Shown: positions 8,490-17,240, counted from the stretch's first letter. The stretch: 64,000 bases of DNA from Fictibacillus nanhaiensis (GCA_016401345.1 JAEACG010000001.1:1178001-1242000); one strand, 5' to 3'. Made by a program: numbers and translations. Notes: generated by a model not told the origin, from the sequence alone.

Positions 8490-8528
8490 TTAAAAATCCC
8501 TTAGCCATAAAACGGCCAAGGGTTTTTA
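8490..8528. terminator. Bidirectional terminator
   Basis: AAAAATCCCTTAGCC and GGCCAAGGGTTTTT pair with one mismatch, with A and T tracts on both sides. It separates two convergent genes. Confidence 0.75.
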
Positions 8529-9356
8529 CTACGCTTCTTTTTGACTGGTTTCTAGTAATGGTTCATACATCATGATGGCATGATTCTCTGTTACATATTC
8601 ATCATCGATCTCTTTTCTTTGACGGTTAAATACTTTGCGATGAATGGAGTTATGCCTTAAATATCCACCCCAGTAAGCCGGTGTGATCCAATGTTCTTTT
8701 TCATACACTTGATACGATAACAAAGGTTCTTGGTCTGTCCGCCATTCTCCTACGAGATGAGTATCGGTTAAATATAAGTGAAGCTGGTATAGCTGATTCG
8801 TCGTGTTCTTAATTTGAAGGTCTAGGTAGTTATAAGCACAAGTCGCTCCACTTCCAAACGGCTGGGTGCGCTTCGAATCTGGAAACACATCATAGCTGTG
8901 ACGATGTCGCTCTGTTACAGAGAGCGGAGTATGCAACGTCATCCAATAGATTAAGTTCGACAGCTGACAAAGTCCTCCCCCGGTTCCCTTTTTAAACTTT
9001 CCGTAAAACAAAACCATACCATCTACGTACCCTTTCGAGCGTGTTGTCGTTCCTATGCTTTTCCAATAAGAAAAAGTCTCCCCTGGCTGGATCACGGTTC
9101 CGTTTAATTGTTTGATAGCAATCCTCAGGTTTTTAACTTTGTTATGCTGATACCACATGTCTACATCTTTTAATTTGCGAAGAAGAATAGTCTGATGCGA
9201 AAAATGAACAAATGGTAGCTGTTCGCTCTTTCTTGTTTTGGCATAAGTCTTTTCATCGGTAATCCATTCTATATACCTTTTAAACATATAATATTTTTTT
9301 CCTAGCGAGATTCGAAAAGCCGAACGCCGCTTCGGGCGCAGGTCAAAATGGTTCAT
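8529..9356 (-). CDS. VanW family protein
   Basis: This 275-residue protein carries the VanW core: LNGTVIQPGETFSYWK, then GYVDGMVLFYGKF, GTGGGLCQLSNLIYW and HRHSYDVFPDSKRTQPFGSG. VanW was named from vancomycin-resistance clusters but is widespread and its role is unknown; it is not evidence for resistance. There is no signal peptide. The ATG at 9356 has AAAGGAG seven to eight bases upstream. The in-frame extension to 9449 runs through a large palindrome and is probably not translated. It ends at a bidirectional terminator. Confidence 0.88.
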   Translation of the reverse strand: MNHFDLRPKRRSAFRISLGKKYYMFKRYIEWITDEKTYAKTRKSEQLPFVHFSHQTILLRKLKDVDMWYQHNKVKNLRIAIKQLNGTVIQPGETFSYWKSIGTTTRSKGYVDGMVLFYGKFKKGTGGGLCQLSNLIYWMTLHTPLSVTERHRHSYDVFPDSKRTQPFGSGATCAYNYLDLQIKNTTNQLYQLHLYLTDTHLVGEWRTDQEPLLSYQVYEKEHWITPAYWGGYLRHNSIHRKVFNRQRKEIDDEYVTENHAIMMYEPLLETSQKEA

Positions 9357-9381
9357 TTCCTTACTCCTTTTGCTCAATCTC

Positions 9382-9427
9382 ATTATGGGAAATAAATTGT
9401 TTGGGGTCAGACCCCATTTCCCATTAT
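9382..9427. repeat. Nested palindrome containing GGGGTCAGACCCC
   Basis: An inner inverted repeat GGGGTC-A-GACCCC (9403-9415) is enclosed by ATGGGAAAT (9385-9393) and ATTTCCCAT (9416-9424). The same inner palindrome with the flank TTTGTTT-like occurs at 24867-24884. A 16-base flank is also found at 15036. It lies in the vanW leader region. Confidence 0.8.
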
Positions 9428-9562
9428 CTTCTAATTCTTCGTTTACCATTTATTTTCCTGTGGATTTTGCGTTATAGTGTGGATATTGCTTAATAAAAAT
9501 TTACTTCATAAAGTTTATATTTTATGATGATAGGTAGTTTATTGATTTGGAGGAATTATCGG

Positions 9563-10474
9563 ATGCTCGACAAATCGTTTTTACAGATGAATACCGTGTT
9601 TATAAGCATCCTCATCGAAGCACTTCCGTTCGTTCTGATCGGTGTGCTCATTGCAGGTGTCATACAGATGTTTGTCACTGAGGAGATGGTGGCACGCATC
9701 ATGCCCAAAAATAAGATAGGTGCTGTTTTGTTTGGAGCTGTTCTAGGTGCGATTTTTCCTGCATGTGAGTGTGGAATCGTTCCGATCACAAGAAAGCTGA
9801 TCGAAAAAGGTGTTCCTGTTTTTGCGGCTATACCTTTTATGCTTACCGGTCCGATCATCAACCCCATCGTATTATTCTCGACGTATGTTGCATTCGGCAA
9901 CAGATGGGATGTCATGATCTACAGAGGTGGACTGGCCATGATTGTTGCTGTCTTATTAGGTTTTATTCTTGCCATTCAATTTAAAAATGTAAAAGTACTA
10001 AAGAATGAAATAGGTGCTGTTTCCCGTCCACCGTTTAACGACGAAATGGCAGCAACGGTTACAGCAACAAAAGTTTCTTTTTATAACAAACTGAAAGGTA
10101 CGTTCGTGCATGCTGTAGAAGAGTTCTTCTCTGTCGGAAAGTATTTAGTGATCGGTGCATTGATTGCAGCGAGTATGCAAACGTACGTGAAAACATCGAC
10201 ACTTCTTGAAATAGGGCAAGGTGAAGTATCTTCTTCTCTTGTGATGATGGGACTAGCGTTTATACTCTCTCTATGTTCAGAGGCTGATGCTTTCATCGCG
10301 TCTTCCTTTCAAAGCACGTTTACCATCGGTTCCATCGTTGCGTTTCTTGTCTATGGTCCGATGCTTGATGTGAAGAACGTCCTTATGATGCTAGCTGCAT
10401 TTAAGAAAAAACTAGTGGTTAGTCTTGTTGTATATATTACGATCCTTGTTCTACTCGGATCTCTATTTCTATAA
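9563..10474 (+). CDS. ycgR: YcgR-like permease (UPF0718/DUF318)
   Basis: This 303-residue integral membrane protein has about eight helices. Key features are the repeated IPF/EALPFVLIGVLIAGVIQMF segment, CECGIVPITRKLIEKGVP, and LTGPIINPIVLFSTY in the first half, with CSEADAFIASSF in the second. These are typical of the permease family that includes B. subtilis YcgR, which lies beside ycgQ. The ATG at 9563 has TTGGAGGAA nine bases upstream; the upstream ATG at 9524 lacks a ribosome site. The Cys-Glu-Cys and Cys-Ser-Glu motifs suggest metal or thiol chemistry. In B. subtilis the pair is linked to Zur, but I see no clear Zur box here. Confidence 0.85.
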   Translation: MLDKSFLQMNTVFISILIEALPFVLIGVLIAGVIQMFVTEEMVARIMPKNKIGAVLFGAVLGAIFPACECGIVPITRKLIEKGVPVFAAIPFMLTGPIINPIVLFSTYVAFGNRWDVMIYRGGLAMIVAVLLGFILAIQFKNVKVLKNEIGAVSRPPFNDEMAATVTATKVSFYNKLKGTFVHAVEEFFSVGKYLVIGALIAASMQTYVKTSTLLEIGQGEVSSSLVMMGLAFILSLCSEADAFIASSFQSTFTIGSIVAFLVYGPMLDVKNVLMMLAAFKKKLVVSLVVYITILVLLGSLFL

Positions 10475-10489
10475 GGGAGGTGTACATCC

Positions 10490-11344
10490 ATGATTCGAAT
10501 CTTGATTTTGATCGGATTCACCTTTTTGTTCATGCATCTGCATGCAACAGGTGATATAAGCAAGTACATTAACATGAAGTATTCGTATATTTCATTCTCA
10601 GCCATATTTATTCTTGGCTTTCTTACGCTCGTTCAGTTCTACATTTATGGGAAAAGTGATGATGGTGAACATGCACACGATGATTCATGCACCCCTGATT
10701 GTGGTCATGATCATCATAAGAAACCTTCCCGTCTAAAGAATGTAACTGTGAACAGCATACTCATTTTCCCGATCATTTCCGGGTTATTCTTTCCTATCGC
10801 TTCTCTTGACTCTGAAACCGTAAAAACGAAGGGGTTCCACTTTAAAGGCCTTGAGAACGAAGGGGATTTTGGTGAGCATCAGTTTCTAAAGCCTGATACG
10901 AGTGTTTATTATGGAAAAGAAAGCTATAATTCAATCATGGATAAAGAACTGAAGCCCTTTACTAAAGGAAATCAGGTTGTGCTGAACGATAAGAACTATC
11001 TAAAAGGCATGGAGAGTATCTATTATAAACCTGGTATTTTTCTCGGGAAGGATGTTCAGTTCAAAGGGTTTACTTACAATGCAGAAGACGAAGCTGCTAA
11101 ATCAAATGAACTTTTTCTTCTACGTTTTGGAATCATTCACTGTATTGCCGATTCTGGCGTTTTTGGCATGATGGTGGAATTTCCAAAAGGTACAACATTT
11201 CCTAATGACAAATGGATCGAGATTGAAGGTAGTATAGAAACCCAATATTATCAACCATTTAAAGCCGATATCCCTTATGTAAAAGTGAAGGACTGGAAGG
11301 AAATCGAGAAACCAAAAGAAGAATATGTATATCGAGGATACTGA
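10490..11344 (+). CDS. ycgQ: YcgQ-like TIGR03943 permease subunit
   Basis: This 284-residue protein starts 15 bases after the permease gene with GGGAGGTG seven bases before the ATG, so the two are co-transcribed. Two N-terminal helices (about 1-18 and 27-48) are followed by a His/Asp/Cys-rich loop (DDGEHAHDDSCTPDCGHDHH) that could bind metal. A third helix comes next, and then a long soluble domain with QFKGFTYN, RFGIIHCIADSGVFGMMVE and IEIEGSIETQYY-like segments. This matches the TIGR03943 putative permease subunit family. Metal transport is an inference from the His-rich loop and from the pair's known Zur link in B. subtilis. Confidence 0.85.
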   Translation: MIRILILIGFTFLFMHLHATGDISKYINMKYSYISFSAIFILGFLTLVQFYIYGKSDDGEHAHDDSCTPDCGHDHHKKPSRLKNVTVNSILIFPIISGLFFPIASLDSETVKTKGFHFKGLENEGDFGEHQFLKPDTSVYYGKESYNSIMDKELKPFTKGNQVVLNDKNYLKGMESIYYKPGIFLGKDVQFKGFTYNAEDEAAKSNELFLLRFGIIHCIADSGVFGMMVEFPKGTTFPNDKWIEIEGSIETQYYQPFKADIPYVKVKDWKEIEKPKEEYVYRGY

Positions 11345-11345
11345 G

Positions 11346-11375
11346 AAAAACCGGACATCTACGTCCGGTTTTTAT
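11346..11375. terminator. Bidirectional terminator after ycgQ
   Basis: AAAAACCGGAC and GTCCGGTTTTT form a clean stem with A and T tracts, located between convergent genes. Confidence 0.88.
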
Positions 11376-11382
11376 TCTTTCA

Positions 11383-12084
11383 TTATATATTTTGCGATCG
11401 TATTAAATTCACTACGATATCTCCGAGCTGTCTTCCAAGTGATAATCCTTCATCATTATCTACTTTAAAATGAACGCCTGCATATAATCTAGACATCGCA
11501 CACTCTTCCATGAGCAGGTGGATGCGATTTCTTTCTTGTGGAAAATAATAGCTTAGTATAGGTTCTGAAACTCCAGCCATTACAGCATGTGCAGAGGGAT
11601 AACCCGGAAACCTTGGAGTCATTAACACCGTTCTTAAGTTCGGGTCATATTGACACGGACGTGCTACATCCCAAAGATATTTAAAATGCCACGTAATTAC
11701 GAAAGCATCATTGATTGCCGCTTGATAAAACGCCAAAAATCTGGCTGCTTTTGTTGAAGCCAACCCATATGTTTCCATCATTTGAAATACGATTGGAATA
11801 ATCTGTTTATTCACTTCTCCAGCAGCCCACATTTGTGCAATGCGTATCTGATCTGGCGTTATCTGCTGCATCATCTGTTGCACAATTTGAAGTTCATTGG
11901 CCCAATTAATTGAATTAGGATCTTTGATTTTCCATGTGATCTGGTTTCGAAAAGGGTCCAAAAACGCATCACCTTCTCGAGCGATAAAAAACATCGGCCA
12001 ATTACCTGCTTCTGGGGTTACAGGAGTCGGGGGATTACTCTCGCCCGGATAAGGTATTTTTGACCACCTCAAATAGCTTCTCAT
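11383..12084 (-). CDS. Vanadium haloperoxidase/PAP2-like protein
   Basis: This 233-residue protein contains the full PAP2/haloperoxidase active-site pattern: KYLWDVARP (K-X6-RP), then GYPSAHAVMAG (P-S-x-H), then SRLYAGVHFKVD (SR-X5-H-X3-D). No membrane helices are evident, unlike PAP2 lipid phosphatases. The N-terminal half is the helical type seen in vanadium-dependent haloperoxidase-like proteins. Those enzymes bind vanadate and oxidise halides, or act as soluble acid phosphatases. No signal peptide is visible, so the location is probably cytoplasmic or spore-associated. GGGGGG before the ATG at 12084 supports the start. Which reaction it catalyses cannot be told from sequence. Confidence 0.82.
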   Translation of the reverse strand: MRSYLRWSKIPYPGESNPPTPVTPEAGNWPMFFIAREGDAFLDPFRNQITWKIKDPNSINWANELQIVQQMMQQITPDQIRIAQMWAAGEVNKQIIPIVFQMMETYGLASTKAARFLAFYQAAINDAFVITWHFKYLWDVARPCQYDPNLRTVLMTPRFPGYPSAHAVMAGVSEPILSYYFPQERNRIHLLMEECAMSRLYAGVHFKVDNDEGLSLGRQLGDIVVNLIRSQNI

Positions 12085-12294
12085 TTCATCCCCCCTGATT
12101 CATGTATTACCTCATGTTATGTCAATGGACAAAAATTTTAGAACAAGGTAATTGTTTAAACAGTGGTTATACAAACATTTTTTTGTATTTAAAGAGATTA
12201 AGAGCAAATCAAGTTCCTTAAGTGTCGTATAAACATATAATGTTGTATAGTTGGCCAAGCTATTGCAGCTTGTGACAGCTTTTTTAAATGGAAG

Positions 12295-13101
12295 TTGGTG
12301 GATGATTTGAAGAACGTTACAAAAAATGATGTATCCTTTAATGTGTCTGACGATAAACAGTTTGCATACTTTTGGCACACTGTGTTCCCCAATCATTGGG
12401 AGGACTTTACATTTGAAGTCTTGGATCATTACTTACATCCTGATCAAAATTATTTAGATATCGGCTCTTGGATCGGACCAACTATACTGTATGCATCAAG
12501 TAAAGCAAAACATTCATTTGGTGTTGAACCAGATTCAGTAGCCTATGAAGCATTGAAAACAAATATTACGTTAAACCCAGAACTCAAACAAAAAATCACG
12601 CCTATCAACAAAGCCCTATCCTATAAGTCAGGAACGATGAACTTATATAAAAGAACACGATTTGGTGATTCTAGTTCAAGTCTCGTTCGATCATTGTCAG
12701 ATGATTTTCAATCCGTTTCAGTAAGTACCCTGAAAGACTTGCTGAAGGATTATCAGATTACCAATCTGTCACTCATCAAAATGGATATTGAAGGCGGTGA
12801 ATATCTACTCATACCCTCTATGCGGAAATATTTAAAACGGTACAAGCCACCCCTTTACCTATCTCTTCATCCTGAATTTTTAAAAAGCTCGATGAGAAAG
12901 AGATGTCCTGACACTTCAGAAAAGAAACTACAAAAAGCCTATCAAAAGAAAGTAAAAAAACTGATTCAAAGCTTAGATATGTATGATTATATTTATACGT
13001 CATCCTCAGAAAGGATTGAAAAATCAAAATTACTTCAAGCCCTTTTAATGGATGATGATCCAATAGAACTACTTTTCACAACTACTGCTTTTAAAATTTA
13101 G
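12295..13101 (+). CDS. FkbM family SAM-dependent methyltransferase
   Basis: This protein has up to 268 residues. The SAM-binding motif I is YLDIGSWIGPTILYA near residue 55, acidic motif II is FGVEPDSVAYEAL, and motif IV is LIKMDIEGGEYLL, the D-I-E-G-x-E box of the FkbM family. FkbM enzymes O-methylate sugars, peptides or small metabolites. The start is uncertain: TTG 12295, GTG 12298 and TTG 12307 are all in frame, and the GGAAG/GGTGG stretch upstream does not decide between them. It stands alone on the plus strand ahead of another methyltransferase, separated by about 100 bases, so they may not form one transcript. Confidence 0.82.
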   Translation: MVDDLKNVTKNDVSFNVSDDKQFAYFWHTVFPNHWEDFTFEVLDHYLHPDQNYLDIGSWIGPTILYASSKAKHSFGVEPDSVAYEALKTNITLNPELKQKITPINKALSYKSGTMNLYKRTRFGDSSSSLVRSLSDDFQSVSVSTLKDLLKDYQITNLSLIKMDIEGGEYLLIPSMRKYLKRYKPPLYLSLHPEFLKSSMRKRCPDTSEKKLQKAYQKKVKKLIQSLDMYDYIYTSSSERIEKSKLLQALLMDDDPIELLFTTTAFKI

Positions 13102-13206
13102 AAACTGTTTAGGTGTTGGCTAATGCGCACCTTTTTTTATTTATCCCCTCTATTCAGCCGACGTTTCTTTTGGTATCATTTTCCTTAAAATATGGGGAGC
13201 TGATGT

Positions 13207-13998
13207 TTGATGACTTCGCTTAAACAATCGTTTAACTTTGTTGCCGATTCATATGAGAAATACCGGCCGACTTATCCAACAAAGCTTTTCGCAGATATTA
13301 TACGGTATGCAAACCTTCATGCAGATCATAATTCTTTGGAGGTAGGAAGTGGAACGGGAAAAGCTACAGAAGGTTTTCTAAAACAAGGCATCTCAAAAAT
13401 CACATGTATTGAACATGGACGAAACCTAGTTGAGCTGACTCGAAAAAAGTTTTCATCTTCTCCAACTCTTCACGTGATTCACTCTAGTTTTGAAGACTGG
13501 AATCATCCAGAAAACGCCAAATTTGACCTAGTTTATTCTGGAACAGCTTTTCACTTTATTCCTCAAGAGACTGGGTATCGAAAAGCAGCTTCACTTTTAA
13601 AAGTTAATGGGGTACTAGCGCTCTTTTGGTTTGTTCACATTCCTTCTTTTGAACCTGTCTACCAATCAATACGTAAAGCTTATGATTTATATGCTCCTCA
13701 TTTAGAAGACAGCAGTGCTCCTACACTAGCAGAATTTATTGAGAAGCGAAACGAACTTACGCTGCAGTCAGGTGCTTTTAAAGATTTAAGCACACATACT
13801 TATACGTGGAACCAAACCTATACCGCCAAAGAATATGTAGGGCTATTAGATACACATTCTGGTCACCAACTATTGCCTCCAGAACAAAAAGAACTCCTCT
13901 ATCAAGAAATAGAGAAAGCAATTTTGGAGGAAGGTTCAGGGATTATCTCTAAAAAACATGCAGTTGCATTATTTCTAGCCAAAAAGAAAGACGTATAG
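13207..13998 (+). CDS. Class I SAM-dependent methyltransferase
   Basis: This 263-residue protein has a canonical methyltransferase core. Motif I is SLEVGSGTGKATEGFL near residue 43, the acidic post-I loop is TCIEHGRNLVELTRKKF, and motif IV is FDLVYSGTAFHFIP. It resembles the methyltransferase type 11/25 group. The TTG at 13207 has GGGGAG about eight bases upstream; the ATG at 13210 is the next choice. The substrate is unknown. AT-rich spacer and no terminator separate it from the small gene at 14173. Confidence 0.83.
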   Translation: MMTSLKQSFNFVADSYEKYRPTYPTKLFADIIRYANLHADHNSLEVGSGTGKATEGFLKQGISKITCIEHGRNLVELTRKKFSSSPTLHVIHSSFEDWNHPENAKFDLVYSGTAFHFIPQETGYRKAASLLKVNGVLALFWFVHIPSFEPVYQSIRKAYDLYAPHLEDSSAPTLAEFIEKRNELTLQSGAFKDLSTHTYTWNQTYTAKEYVGLLDTHSGHQLLPPEQKELLYQEIEKAILEEGSGIISKKHAVALFLAKKKDV

Positions 13999-14172
13999 TT
14001 TTATAATAAAGTATTATCAATTGAATAATTCATTTAGATTCCCCTTCAAATGTCCTGTTTTCACTTTGTTCGATTCATTCCTAGGAAAGCTGTACTATTG
14101 TTTCGACAATAAAGAGGATATTTATCGATTGAGAGAGAATTATGGAGAAAACCTAGAAGGGAGGAAAAGAAA

Positions 14173-14295
14173 ATGAGTGAAGTGATCATCCGTCATCTTG
14201 TGAAACGTCATTTCACAAAGAAAAACATACAAGATCAGCATCTTCAACAGCTGCTTGTCCATTTTCTTCTTTCAGCAAGGAAAGACAAACATTAA
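14173..14295 (+). CDS. Small basic protein of unknown function
   Basis: This 40-residue frame starts at an ATG with GGGAGG eight bases upstream and ends just before a terminator. It is rich in His, Lys and Gln (beginning MSEVIIRHLVKRHFTKKN). The good ribosome site and a matching downstream terminator support a real gene. I do not recognise it. Confidence 0.55.
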   Translation: MSEVIIRHLVKRHFTKKNIQDQHLQQLLVHFLLSARKDKH

Positions 14296-14337
14296 AAAAG
14301 ATAAAGATATCGCCATCATATAATCCTTTATTAAACA

Positions 14338-14367
14338 AGAGTATCTGATTTAGCAGATACTCTTTCT
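14338..14367. terminator. Terminator between convergent genes
   Basis: AGAGTATCTG (14338-14347) and CAGATACTCT (14354-14363) form a 10-bp stem followed by TTCTT. It fits the small gene on the plus strand and also faces the MarR gene. Confidence 0.75.
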
Positions 14368-14792
14368 TATTTATGTGAATTTAGTGCTTTCGTTAATATT
14401 TTTAGAGCTTGCATGATCGTGTTTTTTTCAAATTCAGAGAGTCCTTCAATATTTTGATTTAGACGTGTGCTTAAAATCATATTCAAATGTGATAACGTAT
14501 GCACGCCTTTTTCTGTTAATACAAGGAAAAAAATTCTTCTGTCACTAGGATTCACTCTTTTTTCCACAAGACCTATTTTTACTAAAGACTGCACTTGCCT
14601 GCTGAATGTCGTAATATCAACACCAACGTTATCTGCAATCTGTTGCATGGTAGGCTGTGAGTGTTTGCTAATTTCATAAAGGATATGACTATGTGCTAAT
14701 GTTAGATTTTCTTCTACTAAACGACAGCTGTTCTTTTGCAACGTTTCATATTTTCTACTCAAATTCTGCAGTAGATCTCTGACATCCTCCAT
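14367..14792 (-). CDS. MarR family transcriptional regulator
   Basis: This 141-residue protein has the MarR winged-helix domain: LAHSHILYEISKHSQPTMQQIAD, the recognition helix VDITTFSRQVQSLVKIGLVEK, and the wing RVNPSDRRIFFLVLTEKG. MarR dimers bind palindromes and often sense phenolics or oxidants. The ATG at 14792 has AAGGTGG nine bases upstream; the longer frame to 14864 lacks one. Its targets are unknown. No enzyme gene is divergently placed immediately next to it. It could in principle control the distant quinone-type genes in this window, but nothing here proves that. Confidence 0.88.
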   Translation of the reverse strand: MEDVRDLLQNLSRKYETLQKNSCRLVEENLTLAHSHILYEISKHSQPTMQQIADNVGVDITTFSRQVQSLVKIGLVEKRVNPSDRRIFFLVLTEKGVHTLSHLNMILSTRLNQNIEGLSEFEKNTIMQALKILTKALNSHK

Positions 14793-15035
14793 AAATAAAC
14801 ACCACCTTGATTTCACTATAAGGCATACTTCTGAAAATTTAAATAATTTTAAAGAATAATCCACTAATGTTAAATAGGTATTTCAACCTATTACATTTCC
14901 AAAACTGGTGTTTTTTTTGACGCATTATGTAGATTCAAAAAAGATTTTGGTAAAAAAGACTCATTCATATGTAAGTATTTAGGTTTAGTTACCATTCTAT
15001 ACGGGTACCCCTTAATTATAGAGATAGAATGTGTG

Positions 15036-15051
15036 AATAAATTGTTTGGGG
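15036..15051 (+). repeat. 16-base repeat shared with the vanW leader
   Basis: AATAAATTGTTTGGGG is identical to 9391-9406 but lacks the right arm (TCAGACCCC). Here it supplies the G-run that serves as the ribosome site of the next gene. Confidence 0.6.
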
Positions 15052-15057
15052 GTATCA

Positions 15058-15291
15058 TTGAATATGTATAGAGTGGAGCAGAAACGCAGCAAATTAGGTA
15101 TGTGGCTCGAACAGCATAATAAAGATACTGATTGGTTGACCCGAACGTCTGGTATCGAAAGACAAACGATAGAAGAGCTCGCCTACAATCCAAATAAAAA
15201 TCCAAGAATGATATGTATACGAAAGATATTATATGCGGTAAAAAAGGTTGAACCTACAACTAAACTCAGTGATTTATGGGATATGAACTAA
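15058..15291 (+). CDS. Small XRE-like helix-turn-helix protein
   Basis: This protein of about 77 residues has a degenerate helix-turn-helix: RSKLGMWLEQHNKDTDWLTRTSGIERQTIEELAYNPNK is the usual XRE layout of helix, turn and recognition helix, here split as RSKLGMWLEQHNKDT and DWLTRTSGIERQTIEEL. The C-terminal part ends in KLSDLWDMN, as in small Bacillus phage-like regulators. A GGGGG ribosome site precedes either the TTG at 15058 or the ATG at 15064. It is followed by a strong terminator, so it is a single-gene transcript. Its target is unknown. Confidence 0.7.
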   Translation: MNMYRVEQKRSKLGMWLEQHNKDTDWLTRTSGIERQTIEELAYNPNKNPRMICIRKILYAVKKVEPTTKLSDLWDMN

Positions 15292-15293
15292 TA

Positions 15294-15330
15294 CAAGCAC
15301 CTCAGACTAAAATGAGGTGCTTGTTTTTTT
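15294..15330 (+). terminator. Terminator of the XRE-like gene
   Basis: AAGCACCTCA and TGAGGTGCTT form a 10-bp stem followed by GTTTTTTT. Confidence 0.9.
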
Positions 15331-15333
15331 ATG

Positions 15334-15813
15334 TTACTCCAATAAATGATCTAACTTTGTCTTCATAGATCCTATTACTGTTCTTTTGTAACGAAAAGCA
15401 AGCAAGAGTACTTTTAATCGTTGACTAAAAGACAGTTCATGAAAACCCGGATTCTCTTTTAGGAAACACTTTATGATCGAAAGCGCGGCTGGACTCACCC
15501 TCTTGAATAATTTCTTATCTTGTTCCTTCCTATCTATACCTCTTAAGCTCTGTAACCAATTCTTTATTTCTGTTTTTCTAGGTTGTTCATCAATGATACA
15601 TAGCGCGTATTTATTTTTTGTGTGCTTCGTTAAATATTCAAAACGGTCATTTCCGCAAATAATACTGAATCGATTCTTCTTATCTTTCTTGACTACAAGC
15701 ATATGCATAGAATCCCACATTCTATTCTTAAGCATCTTCACATGATCTGTTAAGTTAATCGCATGATTCGGCTTAATTTTAGTTAGATGAATATATTGAA
15801 CATTCAACTTCAT
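15334..15813 (-). CDS. ParB/sulfiredoxin-like N-terminal domain protein
   Basis: I do not recognise this 159-residue protein as a named family. Its first part (VQYIHLTKIKPNHAINLTDHV ... SIICGNDRFEYL) follows the ParB N-terminal layout. A start strand with the L-x-x-I-x-P-N motif comes first, a variable loop follows, and a G-N-D-R-F box stands where ParB has G-E-R-R. The C-terminal part is basic and helical (KVLLLAFRYKRTVIGSMK). The ATG at 15813 has AAGGAG seven bases upstream. It converges with the XRE-like gene; the terminator between them serves that gene. Confidence 0.55.
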   Translation of the reverse strand: MKLNVQYIHLTKIKPNHAINLTDHVKMLKNRMWDSMHMLVVKKDKKNRFSIICGNDRFEYLTKHTKNKYALCIIDEQPRKTEIKNWLQSLRGIDRKEQDKKLFKRVSPAALSIIKCFLKENPGFHELSFSQRLKVLLLAFRYKRTVIGSMKTKLDHLLE

Positions 15814-16004
15814 CTCATATCTCCTTCTTTCTAGTGGAGTCATCATGTATGTATAGTATGAAAGTAAGTGTGTAAAAGGTGCCTATAGATGATTGTCTGA
15901 TTTGTTTTTAAATATTACCTGGATTTGTTTGAAATGTTACAAGTATGTGCCTAGAATGGTAATCAACTACCCTAGGAGAGCAATGATTACCGCCTAGCCT
16001 CCAG

Positions 16005-16052
16005 TAAAAAAAGTCACTCTCCGCACGTTTTTTAACGTAGCGAGGAGTGACT
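16005..16052 (-). terminator. Terminator of the desaturase gene
   Basis: On the minus strand AGTCACTCCTCGCTACGTT pairs with AACGTGCGGAGAGTGACT and is followed by TTTTTTT. Confidence 0.88.
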
Positions 16053-16063
16053 CTTGAGTGTTT

Positions 16064-17086
16064 TTATGCTGCTCTATTTTTTCGAATGAAATTACGAATA
16101 TCACGATTTCCGATAAACTTCTTAGACTGTTCACACCATAGCTTAAACGTTAATGATTTTAAGCTAGTAAGAAGCGTAAGGGTTGGTACATCTTGTAGTC
16201 TCGGATCACTTTTGTGTGCTTTTTCCAAGTGGTAGTTCGGCACACGAGAATTTAAATGGTGCACATGGTGAAATCCGATGTTCCCTGTAAACCATTGTAA
16301 TACTTTTGGCAACTTATAGAACGAACTTCCTTTAAGAGCTGCTTCAACATAGTTCCATTTTTCATTATGTTCAAAATAACCATCTTCAAACTGATGCTGA
16401 ACATAAAACAACCATACGCCTGAAAAAGTAGCAATGTAGAAGATTGGCAGTTCAACCAATAAGAAAGCTTTCCATCCGATCGTAAATCCAACAGCTAATA
16501 CGATCGTTACTAGTGCGATATTCGTTAACCAAACATGCACTTTTTCTTTCTTTGAAGCATTCTTTGCATTAAATCGATAATCGATCAAGAAAATATATAG
16601 TGGTCCAATCAAAAAGAGCACGATCGGATTTCGGTATGTTCTGTATTGTAACCGTTTAAACCAAGAAGCTTCTGCGTACTCTTGAAGCGTCATTGTCCAA
16701 ACATCACCAACTCCACGTTTCTCAAGGTTTCCGTTCGTGGCATGGTGTGTTGCATGGCTATTCTTCCACTGTTCATACGAACAAAACGTAAACAAACCTG
16801 TAAAAATACCCACGATCTGATTGGCTTTTCTGCTTTTGAAAAAAGAATAGTGTGTGCAATCATGAAAAATGATAAATGTTCGAACTAAAAAGCCGGCTGC
16901 CGGTACTGCACAAAGCAGTGTTAACCAAAATGATATATTTAAACTCAAATAAGCCAAAACCCATAAAATCAAGAATGGTCCTACTGAATTAACTAACTGC
17001 CATACACTTGCTGAGATACGCGGGCGCTCAAATGGTGCTAATTTTTTCTTCCATTCACGAATGTCGTACTTCGAATGTTCGCTCAT
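16064..17086 (-). CDS. des: Membrane acyl-lipid desaturase
   Basis: This 340-residue membrane protein carries the three histidine boxes of the fatty acid desaturase family: HDCTH (after IIF), HATHH, and HHVHH (in GFHHVHHLN). Several hydrophobic segments lie between them. The diiron centre they form inserts a double bond in membrane lipid acyl chains. The size matches B. subtilis Des (about 350 residues), the cold-induced delta-5 desaturase. The ATG at 17086 has AAAGGAG eight bases upstream. No desK/desR two-component pair lies next to it in this window, so DesR control cannot be assumed. Confidence 0.88.
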   Translation of the reverse strand: MSEHSKYDIREWKKKLAPFERPRISASVWQLVNSVGPFLILWVLAYLSLNISFWLTLLCAVPAAGFLVRTFIIFHDCTHYSFFKSRKANQIVGIFTGLFTFCSYEQWKNSHATHHATNGNLEKRGVGDVWTMTLQEYAEASWFKRLQYRTYRNPIVLFLIGPLYIFLIDYRFNAKNASKKEKVHVWLTNIALVTIVLAVGFTIGWKAFLLVELPIFYIATFSGVWLFYVQHQFEDGYFEHNEKWNYVEAALKGSSFYKLPKVLQWFTGNIGFHHVHHLNSRVPNYHLEKAHKSDPRLQDVPTLTLLTSLKSLTFKLWCEQSKKFIGNRDIRNFIRKNRAA

Positions 17087-17202
17087 TAAATCAGTCTCCT
17101 TTAACTTCACATCTTCCCTATCTTATCACATATTTTGAATTTAGCACCCACCTATATTTGTCGAATTGTGAACTTATTATATGACTTGGTACTAAAACCA
17201 CG

Positions 17203-17240
17203 TAAAAACCGGCCTCTCACAAGGGAGAAGGCCGGAAAAA
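17203..17240 (-). terminator. Terminator of the large protease gene
   Basis: On the minus strand CCGGCCT...AGGCCGG is followed by TTTTTA, 15 bases after the stop codon. Confidence 0.88.

Noticed and set aside
8529-9449. VanW protein starting at 9449
   Set aside because: The extra 31 codons run through a large palindrome and have no ribosome site, while ATG 9356 has AAAGGAG.
12112-12429. Minus-strand frame of 105 codons between the haloperoxidase and FkbM genes
   Set aside because: It overlaps the FkbM gene start, has no site, and has low-complexity composition typical of AT-rich spacer.
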